Counted from the stretch's first letter, positions 1 through 6,985 are shown. The stretch is 7,053 nucleotides of DNA from Oscillospiraceae bacterium (GCA_029065305.1 JAIEIQ010000183.1:1-7053), one strand, 5' to 3'. Notes: generated from the letters alone by a model not told the origin. Program-made: numbers and translations.

Positions 1-380
1 CCCAGACGCCCGACGTGGGCGGCGTGTGGTGCGCCAACGACAACATGGCCACCGGCGCTCTCCAGGCGCTGGACGCTGCCGGCCTGAAGGGTAAGGTCGG
101 CGTGGTGGGCATCGACGCCAACACCGATATCGTCGAGGCCGTCCGTGACGGCTACGCCACCGCCACCGTCTCCTCCAACGGCTACCTCCAGGGCGGCTAC
201 ACCCTGGCTATCTGCTACGCCGCCTGGGCCGGCCTCATCGACGTGGAGGCCCTGCCCGCCGAGTACCGGGAGTTCGCCACCCCCGCCCTGCTCATCGACA
301 GCCCCGAGGTCGCCGAGGACTACCTGACCAACCCGCCCACCTTTGATTTCAGCCAGATTTATTGGTGCAAGGCCGACTAA
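1..380 (+). CDS. Sugar ABC transporter substrate-binding protein, C-terminal part (5' truncated by window)
   Basis: This is the last 125 residues of a periplasmic-binding-protein family 4 (ribose/galactose-binding, LacI-like fold) receptor. The first full codon in frame is at base 3 and TAA is at 378-380. Visible family features are VWCANDNMATGALQAL (the conserved NDxMAxGA segment lining the ligand cleft), VGVVGIDANTD (the GxDxxxD hinge strand) and a stretch resembling xxATVSSNGYLQGGY (the usual 'aTvaqdpyeqG' segment). In the family, such receptors bind an unphosphorylated sugar or polyol outside the membrane and hand it to the permease. The signal peptide and N-terminal lobe lie outside the window, so lipoprotein anchoring and ligand residues there cannot be judged. 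A GTG at base 15 is internal and not a real start. The transporter genes immediately downstream support the assignment. Ligand identity is unknown. Confidence 0.88.
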   Translation, partial: QTPDVGGVWCANDNMATGALQALDAAGLKGKVGVVGIDANTDIVEAVRDGYATATVSSNGYLQGGYTLAICYAAWAGLIDVEALPAEYREFATPALLIDSPEVAEDYLTNPPTFDFSQIYWCKAD

Positions 381-424
381 GGCGGGCTCCGGACAAACCA
401 CATAGCTTGACTCACAAAAGACAT

Positions 425-452
425 GGGGGCTGGGATGGATGTCCCAGCCCCC
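425..452 (+). promoter_or_regulatory. Intercistronic stem-loop between receptor and permease genes
   Basis: GGGGGCTGGGA (425-435) and TCCCAGCCCCC (442-452) form a perfect 11-bp GC-rich stem with a six-base loop, TGGATG. It is followed by GGATTTCTC, so there is only a short T run and it is a poor classical terminator. Its position, 44 bases after the receptor stop codon in the longest gap of the operon, matches known intercistronic hairpins (such as those after malE) that protect the upstream message or partly terminate. This would give more receptor than permease. The structure is seen directly; the function is inferred. Confidence 0.7.
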
Positions 453-495
453 GGATTTCTCAGCGGAATACAACGTCCAGAGCCGGCGTGAGATT

Positions 496-501
496 GGAGA
501 G
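496..501 (+). promoter_or_regulatory. Ribosome binding site that sets the first permease start
   Basis: GGAGAG lies six bases before ATG at 508. The same frame stays open upstream to an ATG at 439, but that codon sits inside the loop of the 425-452 hairpin and is preceded by G-rich stem sequence rather than a spaced Shine-Dalgarno. The downstream ATG is therefore preferred. Confidence 0.72.
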
Positions 502-507
502 ACGCTT

Positions 508-1524
508 ATGATAAGATTGAATCCCGCGGCGAGCATTACCGAGGAGTTCGCCGAAAAAGTCAGAAATGAAAACAGGAACGACCGATTGATGAAGCTGGCC
601 CCCATCCTTGTGCTCATCGCCCTGGTGGTTGTGTTCACCGCTTCCTGCGGCCTCAGCTTTATCAGCGGGGGGAACCTGCTGAACATCCTCAACCAGATGG
701 CGCTGCCCCTGGTGGTGGCCCTGGGCCTGACCTTCGTCATTATGCTGGGGAGTATCGACCTCTCCATTGACGGCACGGTGGGCATGGCCGGCTCCCTCTT
801 TGCCTGCCTGGTGCTCAACAGCGAGTTCGGCACCGATCTGGGCCTGATGGGGGCGGTCATCGCCGTGGGGGCCAGTATGCTCTGCGGCCTGGCTGTCGGC
901 CTGTGCCATGTGTACCTGAAAATCCCCTCCTTTATGGCCTCCTTCGCCTTCATGTACATCTGCAAGGGCATCGGCATGGTGTCCTACCAGGGCCACCCGC
1001 CCACCATCCAGGACCCCTTCATTAAATCCCTGCCCACCGCCTCCTTCCTGGGCATTCCCTTCATCACCTGGGTGGCTGTCGCCATGTTCGCCCTGTGCTA
1101 CTTCATCCAGGAGCGCACAGCCTTCGGCCGCCATATCTACGCCGTGGGCACCAACGAGAGCATCCCCCGGTCCGTGGGCGTGAGCGTGGAGAAGGTGAAG
1201 GTGGGCGTGTTCACCCTGGCCGGCTTCCTCTTCGGCGTGGCCGGCGTCATCGGGGCCATCCGCCTGGGCCAGGGCCAGATCGCCATCGGCGCGGGCAAGA
1301 TGTTCCCCGCCCAGGCCGCTGTGGTCGTTGGCGGTACCAGCCTGGCCGGCGGCAAGGGCGGCGTTACCAACACCATTGTGGGCGTGCTCATTATGACCGT
1401 GCTGGACAACGGCCTGCTGGTGCTGGGCGTCAACCCCAATATCCGTACGGGCATCCAGGGCGTTATCATCCTGGTCTCCGTCATCCTGACCGTGGCCCGA
1501 GGGACCAAGGTCATCAGCAAGTAA
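508..1524 (+). CDS. Sugar ABC transporter permease, RbsC-type (first of two)
   Basis: A 338-residue inner-membrane permease of the BPD_transp_2 family (RbsC/XylH/AraH type), near the usual 320-340 residues. A charged cytoplasmic N-terminus (about 1-30) precedes roughly nine or ten hydrophobic segments, for example around 31-50, 64-80, 112-134, 183-200, 231-252 and 316-330. Family motifs are GSIDLSIDG (81-89), KIPSFMASFAF (138-148), FGRHIYAVGTNES (206-218) and GGTSLAGGKGG (275-285), the conserved cytoplasmic stretch near the ATPase contact. It should form the translocation channel together with the second permease encoded at 3111-4115. ATG 508 is chosen because of the GGAGAG upstream; the longer frame from 439 starts inside a hairpin. 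The first codons (ATA, AGA, AAA, AAT) are much AT-richer than the rest, as is common near starts in GC-rich genes. The ATPase gene follows 14 bases later. Substrate is not predictable from this sequence. Confidence 0.92.
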   Translation: MIRLNPAASITEEFAEKVRNENRNDRLMKLAPILVLIALVVVFTASCGLSFISGGNLLNILNQMALPLVVALGLTFVIMLGSIDLSIDGTVGMAGSLFACLVLNSEFGTDLGLMGAVIAVGASMLCGLAVGLCHVYLKIPSFMASFAFMYICKGIGMVSYQGHPPTIQDPFIKSLPTASFLGIPFITWVAVAMFALCYFIQERTAFGRHIYAVGTNESIPRSVGVSVEKVKVGVFTLAGFLFGVAGVIGAIRLGQGQIAIGAGKMFPAQAAVVVGGTSLAGGKGGVTNTIVGVLIMTVLDNGLLVLGVNPNIRTGIQGVIILVSVILTVARGTKVISK

Positions 1525-1526
1525 GG

Positions 1527-1533
1527 GGAGGAG
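1527..1533 (+). promoter_or_regulatory. Ribosome binding site that sets the ATPase start
   Basis: GGAGGAG lies five bases before ATG 1539. The ATPase frame stays open for 148 codons upstream to 1095, but that stretch overlaps the permease gene, is arginine- and proline-rich and has no ABC features. This site therefore fixes the true start. Confidence 0.85.
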
Positions 1534-1538
1534 AAGCA

Positions 1539-3098
1539 ATGACGAAACAAGAACAGACCACCCCGCGGGATACCGCCCGGACCCTGCTCTTCAGCGCCAG
1601 CGGCATCACCAAGTCCTTTGCGGGCACCCAGGCTCTCAAGGGCGTGGGCCTGGACGTGGCCCCCGGGGAGATCGTGGGCCTGGTGGGGGAGAACGGCGCG
1701 GGCAAATCCACGCTGCTGAAAATCATTATCGGGGCCCAGCCCCAGACCGACGGAACCATGACGCTCCACGGCCAGCCCTACGCGCCCAAGACCCCCATGG
1801 ACGCCAACAAGGCGGGCATCGGCATGGTCTTCCAGGAGCAGTCTCTGATTGTGAATCTAAACGTGGCCCAGAACATCTTCTTCGGCCACGAGAATTTATT
1901 CAAGTCCCACGGCATCATCAGCTGGAGCAGGATGAACAAGGCCGCCCAGGAGGTCCTGGCCGCCGTGGACATCACCGACATCAACCCCACCACCAAGGTC
2001 AGCAACCTCAACTTCGCCACCCGGCAGATGGTGGAGATCGCCAAGGTTATGGACGTGACCAAGCGCTCCGGCGCGGAGCACTGCCTGATCCTGCTGGACG
2101 AGCCCACCTCGGTGCTCAACGAGGCGGAGGTGGAGAACCTGTACAAGCAGATGCGGAAGATCGCGGACCAGGGCCACTCGGTGATCTTTGTCTCCCACCA
2201 CCTGGACGAGATCTTACATATCACCGACCGGATCTACGTCTACAAGGACGGCACCAGCGTGGGGGACCTGGACACCAAGGACGCCACCGAGGCCAAGCTC
2301 TATGAGATGATGGTGGGCAAGGGCACCACCACCGAGTACTACCACCTGGACCGGCAGACCGTCCCCTCGGAGGAGGTGCTGCTGGAGGTGAAGGACCTGG
2401 GCGTCCACGGCGTGTTCAAGCACGTGAACTTCCAGCTCCACCGGGGCGAGGTGCTGGGGCTGTGCGGCGTGGTGGGCTCCGGCATCGAGGAGGTCTGCGA
2501 GGTCATCTGCGGCGACGAGCGGCCCTCCTTCGGCGAGGTGGTCATCCGGGGCGAGAAGATGAAGTTCGCCTCCCCCCAGCAGGCCCTGGACAAGGGCGTG
2601 CTGATGATCCCCAAGGAGCGGCTCTTTGAGGGCATTGTCTCCAACCTCTCCGTGGAGGAGAATATCGCCCTGTCCAACGCCCACGCCCTGTCCAAGGGCC
2701 CCGTGGTCTCCGCCAGGGCGGTGCGCCGGCAGGCGGAGGAGTGGATCAAGAAGCTGCGCATCAAGACCAGCGGCCCCCAGGAGCTGCTGCTCCAGCTCTC
2801 CGGCGGCAACCAGCAGAAGGTGGTCTTCTCCCGGGCCCTGGCCAGCGGAGCGGAGATCCTGATCCTCAACCACCCCACCCGGGGCGTGGACGTGGGGGCC
2901 AAGGAGGAGATCTACGCCTTCATCCGCAATATGACGGAGGAGGGCAAGGCGGTCATCCTCCTGGGCGACACGGTGGACGAGTATCTGGGGCTGTGCTCCC
3001 GGCTGCTGATGATGAAGGACGGCCTGGTCACAGGCGAATTCGACGCGCCGGCCGACGGGAAGCCCTCCCAGGTTGACGTGGTCAGCCTGATGATGTAA
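1539..3098 (+). CDS. Sugar ABC transporter ATP-binding protein, two fused NBDs (RbsA/MglA-type), with one degenerate site
   Basis: A 519-residue double ATPase of the carbohydrate uptake family (RbsA about 500 residues), acting at the inner face of the membrane to power import. NBD1 has Walker A GENGAGKST (50-58), Q-loop Gln99, Walker B CLILLDEPTS (182-191) and switch His220 (FVSHH). Its signature is eroded to LNFATR (157-162), where LSVGQQ is typical. NBD2 starts near 279. Its P-loop is replaced by GVVGSGIEE (310-318), as is usual in this family, and its signature LSGGNQQK (420-427) is intact. Its Walker B reads LILNHPTRGVDVGAK, so the expected Asp-Glu pair is Asn444-His445. Following the head-to-tail rule, the NBD1 Walker motifs with the NBD2 signature make one good site, and the other is likely non-hydrolytic. 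The gene is 14 bases after one permease and 12 before the other; the SD AAGGAGGT for the next gene overlaps its TAA. Assignment to the family is firm; the catalytic asymmetry is inferred from motifs. Confidence 0.94.
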   Translation: MTKQEQTTPRDTARTLLFSASGITKSFAGTQALKGVGLDVAPGEIVGLVGENGAGKSTLLKIIIGAQPQTDGTMTLHGQPYAPKTPMDANKAGIGMVFQEQSLIVNLNVAQNIFFGHENLFKSHGIISWSRMNKAAQEVLAAVDITDINPTTKVSNLNFATRQMVEIAKVMDVTKRSGAEHCLILLDEPTSVLNEAEVENLYKQMRKIADQGHSVIFVSHHLDEILHITDRIYVYKDGTSVGDLDTKDATEAKLYEMMVGKGTTTEYYHLDRQTVPSEEVLLEVKDLGVHGVFKHVNFQLHRGEVLGLCGVVGSGIEEVCEVICGDERPSFGEVVIRGEKMKFASPQQALDKGVLMIPKERLFEGIVSNLSVEENIALSNAHALSKGPVVSARAVRRQAEEWIKKLRIKTSGPQELLLQLSGGNQQKVVFSRALASGAEILILNHPTRGVDVGAKEEIYAFIRNMTEEGKAVILLGDTVDEYLGLCSRLLMMKDGLVTGEFDAPADGKPSQVDVVSLMM

Positions 3099-3110
3099 GG
3101 AGGTAGAGGC

Positions 3111-4115
3111 ATGACAACGAAGAAAAAAGCGCTGCCGGGAAAGAAAGCGGTTCTCGACAACATTATGGAGTATTTCAGCTTCTCCGCCATCGTCATTCTG
3201 CTGCTGGCACTGTCCCTGACCCAGGAGAACTTCCTGGGGGAGATCAATCTGAAAAACCTGCTGCGGGACACCGCGCCGCTGATGATCATGGCCTCGGGGA
3301 TGACCATGGTGCTGCTCTTCGGCTCCATCGACCTGTCCATGGGGGCGGTGTGCTCCGTGTCCAACGTGGCCTTTGTCCACTTTATGCTGGCCTACGGGGA
3401 GGGCTTCGGCAGTCCCATGCTGGCCGGTCTGACGGCGCTGGCCGTGTCCCTGGCCTTCGGGCTGTGCTCCGGCCTGACCCTGGGCTTCATCCACGTGAAG
3501 CTGAAGGTTCCCTCCTTCATCGCCTCCCTGGGCTTCATGAGCGTGTGGCAGTCCGCCGCCCTGCTCATCACCCAGGGGCCGGAGTCCATGAAAAAGGCCC
3601 TCTGGCCCGCCACGGAGTGGTACAAGATCTCCTTCGGCGTGGTGGGTCTGCCCCTGGTGCTGGCGCTGATCATCATCATCCTGGTCTATCTGCTCACCCG
3701 CTTCACCGCCTTCGGCAAGGCTGTCTTCGCCATCGGCGGCAACGAGCGGGCGGCCCGGGTGGCCGGCATCCACGTGGACCGGACCAAGATCACCGTCTTC
3801 GCCCTCAACGGCGTGCTGGCGGCTCTGGCCGGGGTGTTTCTGGCGGCAAACCTGCGCTCCAGCGCCCCCACCATCGGCGACCCCTTCACCCTGAAGATTG
3901 TCGCGGCCTGCGCCCTGGGCGGCACCAGCCTGGCCGGCGGCAAGGGCAGCGAGCTGGGCACCATTCTGGGCGTGTTCACCGTAGCCATCATTGAAAACGG
4001 CATGAACTTCATCGGCGTGGACGCCTACTGGCAGAACGTGGTGTTCGGCATCTTCGTGCTGGCCGCTATCGCCCTGACCGTGGACCGCCGGACAAGAGGA
4101 CAGATCATCAAATAA
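3111..4115 (+). CDS. Sugar ABC transporter permease, RbsC-type (second of two)
   Basis: A 334-residue permease of the same BPD_transp_2 family as the gene at 508-1524, but clearly divergent from it. A Lys-rich cytoplasmic start (KKK at 4-6, KK at 11-12) precedes about nine or ten hydrophobic segments, for example around 22-37, 55-70, 103-127, 176-195, 228-246 and 308-323. Shared motifs are GSIDLSMGAV (71-80), KVPSFIASLGFMS (132-144), FGKAVFAIGGNERAARVAGI (201-220) and GGTSLAGGKG (270-279). It ends with a basic tail, DRRTRGQIIK. The SD AAGGAGGT (3097-3104) overlaps the ATPase stop codon and sits six bases before ATG, which suggests translational coupling. Since ABC importers need two membrane subunits and the operon encodes two different ones, a heterodimeric channel is the simplest reading. 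The enzyme genes begin 36 bases downstream. Confidence 0.92.
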   Translation: MTTKKKALPGKKAVLDNIMEYFSFSAIVILLLALSLTQENFLGEINLKNLLRDTAPLMIMASGMTMVLLFGSIDLSMGAVCSVSNVAFVHFMLAYGEGFGSPMLAGLTALAVSLAFGLCSGLTLGFIHVKLKVPSFIASLGFMSVWQSAALLITQGPESMKKALWPATEWYKISFGVVGLPLVLALIIIILVYLLTRFTAFGKAVFAIGGNERAARVAGIHVDRTKITVFALNGVLAALAGVFLAANLRSSAPTIGDPFTLKIVAACALGGTSLAGGKGSELGTILGVFTVAIIENGMNFIGVDAYWQNVVFGIFVLAAIALTVDRRTRGQIIK

Positions 4116-4125
4116 ACAGAGCCGC

Positions 4126-4139
4126 GGCGCCCCTGCGCC
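4126..4139 (+). other. Short GC hairpin at the transporter/enzyme boundary
   Basis: GGCGC (4126-4130) and GCGCC (4135-4139) pair around a CCCT loop, directly before the SD AGGAGG (4141-4146) of the isomerase gene. It is only five base pairs, has no T run and is easily expected by chance in GC-rich DNA. It could slightly affect initiation or mark an mRNA processing point, but I have no strong case. Confidence 0.25.
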
Positions 4140-4151
4140 CAGGAGGATTTT

Positions 4152-4733
4152 ATGGCAGACATCAAGCCCTTTGTATTGGATTTCAACCTGCTCACCGGCC
4201 TGTGCGAGAGCGGAAAGGTCAAGCCCACCCTCCGCCATGTGTCCAACATGGCCGGCCAGTTCGCCGACCAGGACGCGGCCCAGGCCCTGGCGGCGGGGGA
4301 GAACCCCCTGCTCTATGAGTTCTACGGCCTGGACCTGCCGGAGGAGTCCGGCGTGCTCCAGTTCGGCACCACCAAGCTCTACCCCGGCAAGGTGGGGGAC
4401 GAGTACTTTATGACCAAGGGCCATTTCCACACCATTCTGGACACCTCGGAGGTCTACTACTGCCTCTCCGGCCAGGGCGGAATGCTCATGGAGACCCCGG
4501 AGGGGGAGGTGGACTGGAGGGAGATGAAGCCCGGCGACGCCCTCTATGTCCCGGGCCGCTGGGCCCACCGCAGCGTCAACACCGGCGATGAGCCCCTGGT
4601 GATGTTTTTCGTCTACCGGGCCGACGCCGGCCACGACTACGGCACCATCGAGGAGAAGGGGTACCGGAAGATCGTGGTGGAGCGGGACGGGAAGCCCGTC
4701 CTGCTGGATAACCCCAAGTGGAAGAAACAGTAA
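4152..4733 (+). CDS. Cupin-type glucose-6-phosphate isomerase family protein
   Basis: A 193-residue single-domain cupin of the archaeal/bacterial metal-dependent phosphoglucose isomerase family (Pyrococcus enzyme about 189 residues), unrelated to classical PGI. In the family it interconverts glucose 6-phosphate and fructose 6-phosphate in the cytosol using a bound divalent metal. Visible motifs are FGTTKLYPGKVGDEYFMTKG (71-90), GHFH giving His91 and His93, Glu100 in TSEVYYCLSGQG, PGDALYVPGRWAHRSVN with His139, and YRADAGHDYGTI (155-166). His91, His93, Glu100 and His139 have the spacing of the known His-His-Glu-His metal site, three residues offset from the Pyrococcus numbering as I recall it. 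ATG is chosen for AGGAGG five bases upstream. The gene opens the enzyme half of the operon. Because uptake by an ABC transporter delivers unphosphorylated substrate and no kinase is visible, its true substrate here may be another aldose or ketose, phosphorylated or not. Family assignment is firm; substrate is open. Confidence 0.9.
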   Translation: MADIKPFVLDFNLLTGLCESGKVKPTLRHVSNMAGQFADQDAAQALAAGENPLLYEFYGLDLPEESGVLQFGTTKLYPGKVGDEYFMTKGHFHTILDTSEVYYCLSGQGGMLMETPEGEVDWREMKPGDALYVPGRWAHRSVNTGDEPLVMFFVYRADAGHDYGTIEEKGYRKIVVERDGKPVLLDNPKWKKQ

Positions 4734-4763
4734 CGATTTCAAATTTTTGAGGAGGTCTTTATC

Positions 4764-5876
4764 ATGTCTATGCTGGAGCGTTCTACCCGCGCCTACGGCT
4801 CTCCCAGCCGCTACATCCAGGGCCGCTATGAGCTCGACCACATCCGGGAGCACACCGAGATCTACGGCAAGAAGGTCTTTTTCCTCATCGACGTCTTTTT
4901 CTATCAGGATATGAAGGCCAAGTTTGAGGCCCTCTACGCCAACAGCGGCAGTCAGATCCAGTGCGAGCAGTTCGGCGGACAGTGCACCGAGGACGAGATC
5001 CTCCGCTGCACCGGCCTTGCCAAGGACCTGGCCCCCGAGGTTGTGGTGGGCATCGGCGGCGGCAAGACCATGGATACCGCCAAGGCTGTGGCCGACAACT
5101 ACAGGGCCACCACCGTCATCGTCCCCACCACCGCCTCCACCGACGCGCCGGCCATGGGTCTGTCCGTCATCTACACCCCCCAGGGGGAGCACATCGGCGC
5201 GCGGCACTACAAGAAGAACCCGGATCTGGTGTTGCTGGACACCGAGATTCTGGCGAAGGCCCCCATCCGCTTCCTGGTGGCCGGCATGGGCGACGCCCTG
5301 TCCACCTACCCGGAGTGCCGGGCCAACCTCCAGTCCTCCTCCCCCAACTACGTCAACGGCGGCTATATGCAGACCATCGCCGGTCTGGCCGTGTCCAAGG
5401 CCTGCCACGAGACCATCCTCGCCAAGGGCGTCAACGCCAAGAAGGCGGCGGAGCTGGGGCTGTGTACCAGGGATGTGGAGGACGTTATCGAGGCCAACAC
5501 CCTTCTGTCCGGCCTGGGCGTGCAGAACACCTCCTGCGCCGGGGCCCACTCCATTGCCGAGGGCATCACGGTCCTGCCCCCCTGCGCCAAGCTGCTCCAC
5601 GGGGAAGTGGTGGCCTTTGGCGTGCTGGTGCAGCTGATTGTGGAGGGTGCGCCGGCGGAGGAGATCGACGAGCTCTACGACTTCTACAACCAGGTGGGCC
5701 TGCCCACCACCTTCGCCGACCTGGACATCCCCGACGCCACCGGTGAGGACATCATGAAGGTGGCCGAGGCGTCCATGCACTCCTACTGGGACGTGGAGCC
5801 CTTCACCGTCAATCCCCAGATGGTCTACGACGGCATCATGCTGGCCAACGCGCTGGGTATGGAGAAAAAGAAGTAA
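4764..5876 (+). CDS. Iron-containing-type alcohol dehydrogenase, glycerol dehydrogenase (GldA)-like
   Basis: A 370-residue member of the type III (group III) metal-dependent alcohol dehydrogenase family, closest in motif pattern to glycerol dehydrogenase (about 365-370 residues). Family members oxidise glycerol or related small polyols to the ketone with NAD+ in the cytosol. The N-terminal dinucleotide half shows VVVGIGGGKTMDTAKAVA (93-110), the GGGKxxDTAK nucleotide loop, and VPTTASTDAPAMGLSVIYT (120-138), the PTxxSTDAP stretch. The C-terminal helical half supplies the expected metal ligands: Asp177 (AGMGDALSTYPE), His262 (CAGAHSIAEG) and His279 (KLLHGEVVAFGVLVQL). All are intact, so it should be active. 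ATG 4764 is preferred to ATG 4770 because GAGGAGGT (4749-4756) is seven bases away. It lies 30 bases after the isomerase and 33 before a second dehydrogenase, so the natural substrate is probably the transported polyol or an intermediate from it rather than glycerol itself. Sugar-alcohol specificity cannot be read from sequence. Confidence 0.9.
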   Translation: MSMLERSTRAYGSPSRYIQGRYELDHIREHTEIYGKKVFFLIDVFFYQDMKAKFEALYANSGSQIQCEQFGGQCTEDEILRCTGLAKDLAPEVVVGIGGGKTMDTAKAVADNYRATTVIVPTTASTDAPAMGLSVIYTPQGEHIGARHYKKNPDLVLLDTEILAKAPIRFLVAGMGDALSTYPECRANLQSSSPNYVNGGYMQTIAGLAVSKACHETILAKGVNAKKAAELGLCTRDVEDVIEANTLLSGLGVQNTSCAGAHSIAEGITVLPPCAKLLHGEVVAFGVLVQLIVEGAPAEEIDELYDFYNQVGLPTTFADLDIPDATGEDIMKVAEASMHSYWDVEPFTVNPQMVYDGIMLANALGMEKKK

Positions 5877-5909
5877 TTTTTAAAAGGTATAAAACAGGAG
5901 GTATTCGAG

Positions 5910-6929
5910 ATGAAAGCAATTCAGTACACCGCCGCCCGTGAGTTCTCCGTGGTGGAGCTGGAGAAGCCGGTGCCCGGCCCCCATCAGGTGGTCATCCGGG
6001 TGAAGGCCTGCGGCATCTGCAAGACCGATCTGACCATCCATGACGGCAGCTTCCTGGCGAAGTTCCCCCTGGTCAACGGCCACGAGTTCGCCGGGGTCAT
6101 CGACAGCGTGGGCAGCGAGGTGACCGAGTGGAAGCCCGGCGACCGGGTCACCGCCGACAACACGGAGCTGTGCGGCTACTGCGAGGCCTGCCGGAAGGAT
6201 ATGCCCCTCTACTGTGAGAACTTCAACTCCCACGGCTGCAATATGCCCGGCGGCTTCGCCGAGTACGTGCTCATCAACCACGACAAGGTCTTTGCCATCA
6301 GCGACAAGCTGTCCTTTGAGGAGGCCACCTTCACCGAGCCCACCGCCTGCGCCGTCCACGGCGTGGACCGCATCGCCCCCAGGTTCGGCGACTCCATCCT
6401 CATGTTCGGCGCGGGTCCCACCGGCATCATCCTGGCCCAGCTGCTCCGCCGGGCCGGCGGAGGCCGCATGGTCATCGCCGATCCCCACCCGGAGAAGCTG
6501 GACATCCTGCGCAAGTACGGCTTTACCGATCTGGTGGTGATGGACAAGGCGGATCCCTCCAAGCACACCGAGGCCATCAAGGCCCTCCAGCCCAAGGGCT
6601 TCGATATCGTCATCGACGCCACCGGCGCGGCCTCCGTCTTTGCCGGGTGCTTCAGCTTCGTCCACATGGGCAGCAAGATCGTCTCCTACGGCGTCTGCGC
6701 CGCCGACGCCAAGGTGCCCGTGAGCCCCTACGAGATCTTCAGCCAGGAGTACACCATCCTGGGCTCCTTCGCCCAGACCCACTGCTTTGACCGGGCGCTG
6801 GAGTATCTGGAGAGCGGCGCGGTGCAGGTCAAGGAGCTTATCTCCCATGAGCTGCCACTGGAGGAGTATGGGAAGGGCCTCCAGCTTATCATGGATAAGA
6901 AGGCCCGGAAAATTGTCATCCATCCTTAA
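5910..6929 (+). CDS. Zinc-dependent medium-chain dehydrogenase, sorbitol/threonine dehydrogenase-like
   Basis: A 339-residue MDR-superfamily alcohol dehydrogenase with GroES-like and Rossmann domains, of the usual length for polyol dehydrogenases. Catalytic zinc ligands are visible: Cys37 in CGICKTD, His58-Glu59 in NGHEFAG, and Glu143 in FTEPTACAVHG. The structural zinc loop has its four cysteines with canonical spacing: Cys88, Cys91, Cys94 and Cys102 (C-x2-C-x2-C-x7-C). The Rossmann fingerprint is MFGAGPTGIILAQLL (165-179). Asp191 at the end of the second strand (VIADPHPEKL) points to NAD+ rather than NADP+. In the family such enzymes oxidise secondary alcohols of sorbitol, xylitol, butanediol or threonine; which one applies here is unknown. 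AGGAGGT (5896-5902) lies seven bases before ATG. It is the last gene of the cluster, 33 bases after the GldA-like gene and followed by terminator hairpins. Family assignment is firm. Confidence 0.92.
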   Translation: MKAIQYTAAREFSVVELEKPVPGPHQVVIRVKACGICKTDLTIHDGSFLAKFPLVNGHEFAGVIDSVGSEVTEWKPGDRVTADNTELCGYCEACRKDMPLYCENFNSHGCNMPGGFAEYVLINHDKVFAISDKLSFEEATFTEPTACAVHGVDRIAPRFGDSILMFGAGPTGIILAQLLRRAGGGRMVIADPHPEKLDILRKYGFTDLVVMDKADPSKHTEAIKALQPKGFDIVIDATGAASVFAGCFSFVHMGSKIVSYGVCAADAKVPVSPYEIFSQEYTILGSFAQTHCFDRALEYLESGAVQVKELISHELPLEEYGKGLQLIMDKKARKIVIHP

Positions 6930-6945
6930 GGCTTTATATGTGAAA

Positions 6946-6976
6946 AAGTGGGGAGGCGCGAAGCGCCTCCCCACTT
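6946..6976 (-). terminator. Perfect hairpin, terminator oriented for minus-strand transcription
   Basis: AAGTGGGGAGGCGC (6946-6959) and GCGCCTCCCCACTT (6963-6976) pair perfectly over 14 bp with a GAA loop. The tip reads GCGAAGC, a sequence known to form an exceptionally stable mini-hairpin in DNA. On the plus strand the stem is followed by CAGCCTG without a T run. On the minus strand it runs into TTTTTC (complement of the A run 6943-6947), the classic rho-independent arrangement. It therefore probably ends a convergent gene lying right of the window, while also stabilising the 3' end of this operon. Confidence 0.78.
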
Positions 6977-6985
6977 CAGCCTGTC

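Noticed and set aside
407..435. TTGACT at 407-412 resembling a -35 box for an internal promoter before the first permease.
   Set aside because: About 17 bases later the sequence is CTGGGA, inside the hairpin stem, with no -10-like element.
1095..1538. 148-codon upstream extension of the ATPase, which could look like an N-terminal fusion.
   Set aside because: The stretch is an out-of-frame reading of the permease, rich in Arg, Pro and Gly, and a strong SD precedes ATG 1539.
460..1539. Minus-strand open frame across the first permease.
   Set aside because: It is a codon-bias shadow of the permease, His/Ala/Gly-rich with no membrane or enzyme motif.
2214..5780. Very long open frame on the minus strand (1188 codons) spanning four real genes.
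   Set aside because: It is antisense to genes with clear motifs and its translation is His/Gly/Gln/Leu-rich low-complexity sequence, typical of the complement of C/G-ending codons. No ribosome binding site or domain is seen.
5880..6974. Minus-strand open frame across the zinc dehydrogenase.
   Set aside because: It is an antisense shadow: the plus strand has complete catalytic and structural zinc motifs and a good ribosome binding site.
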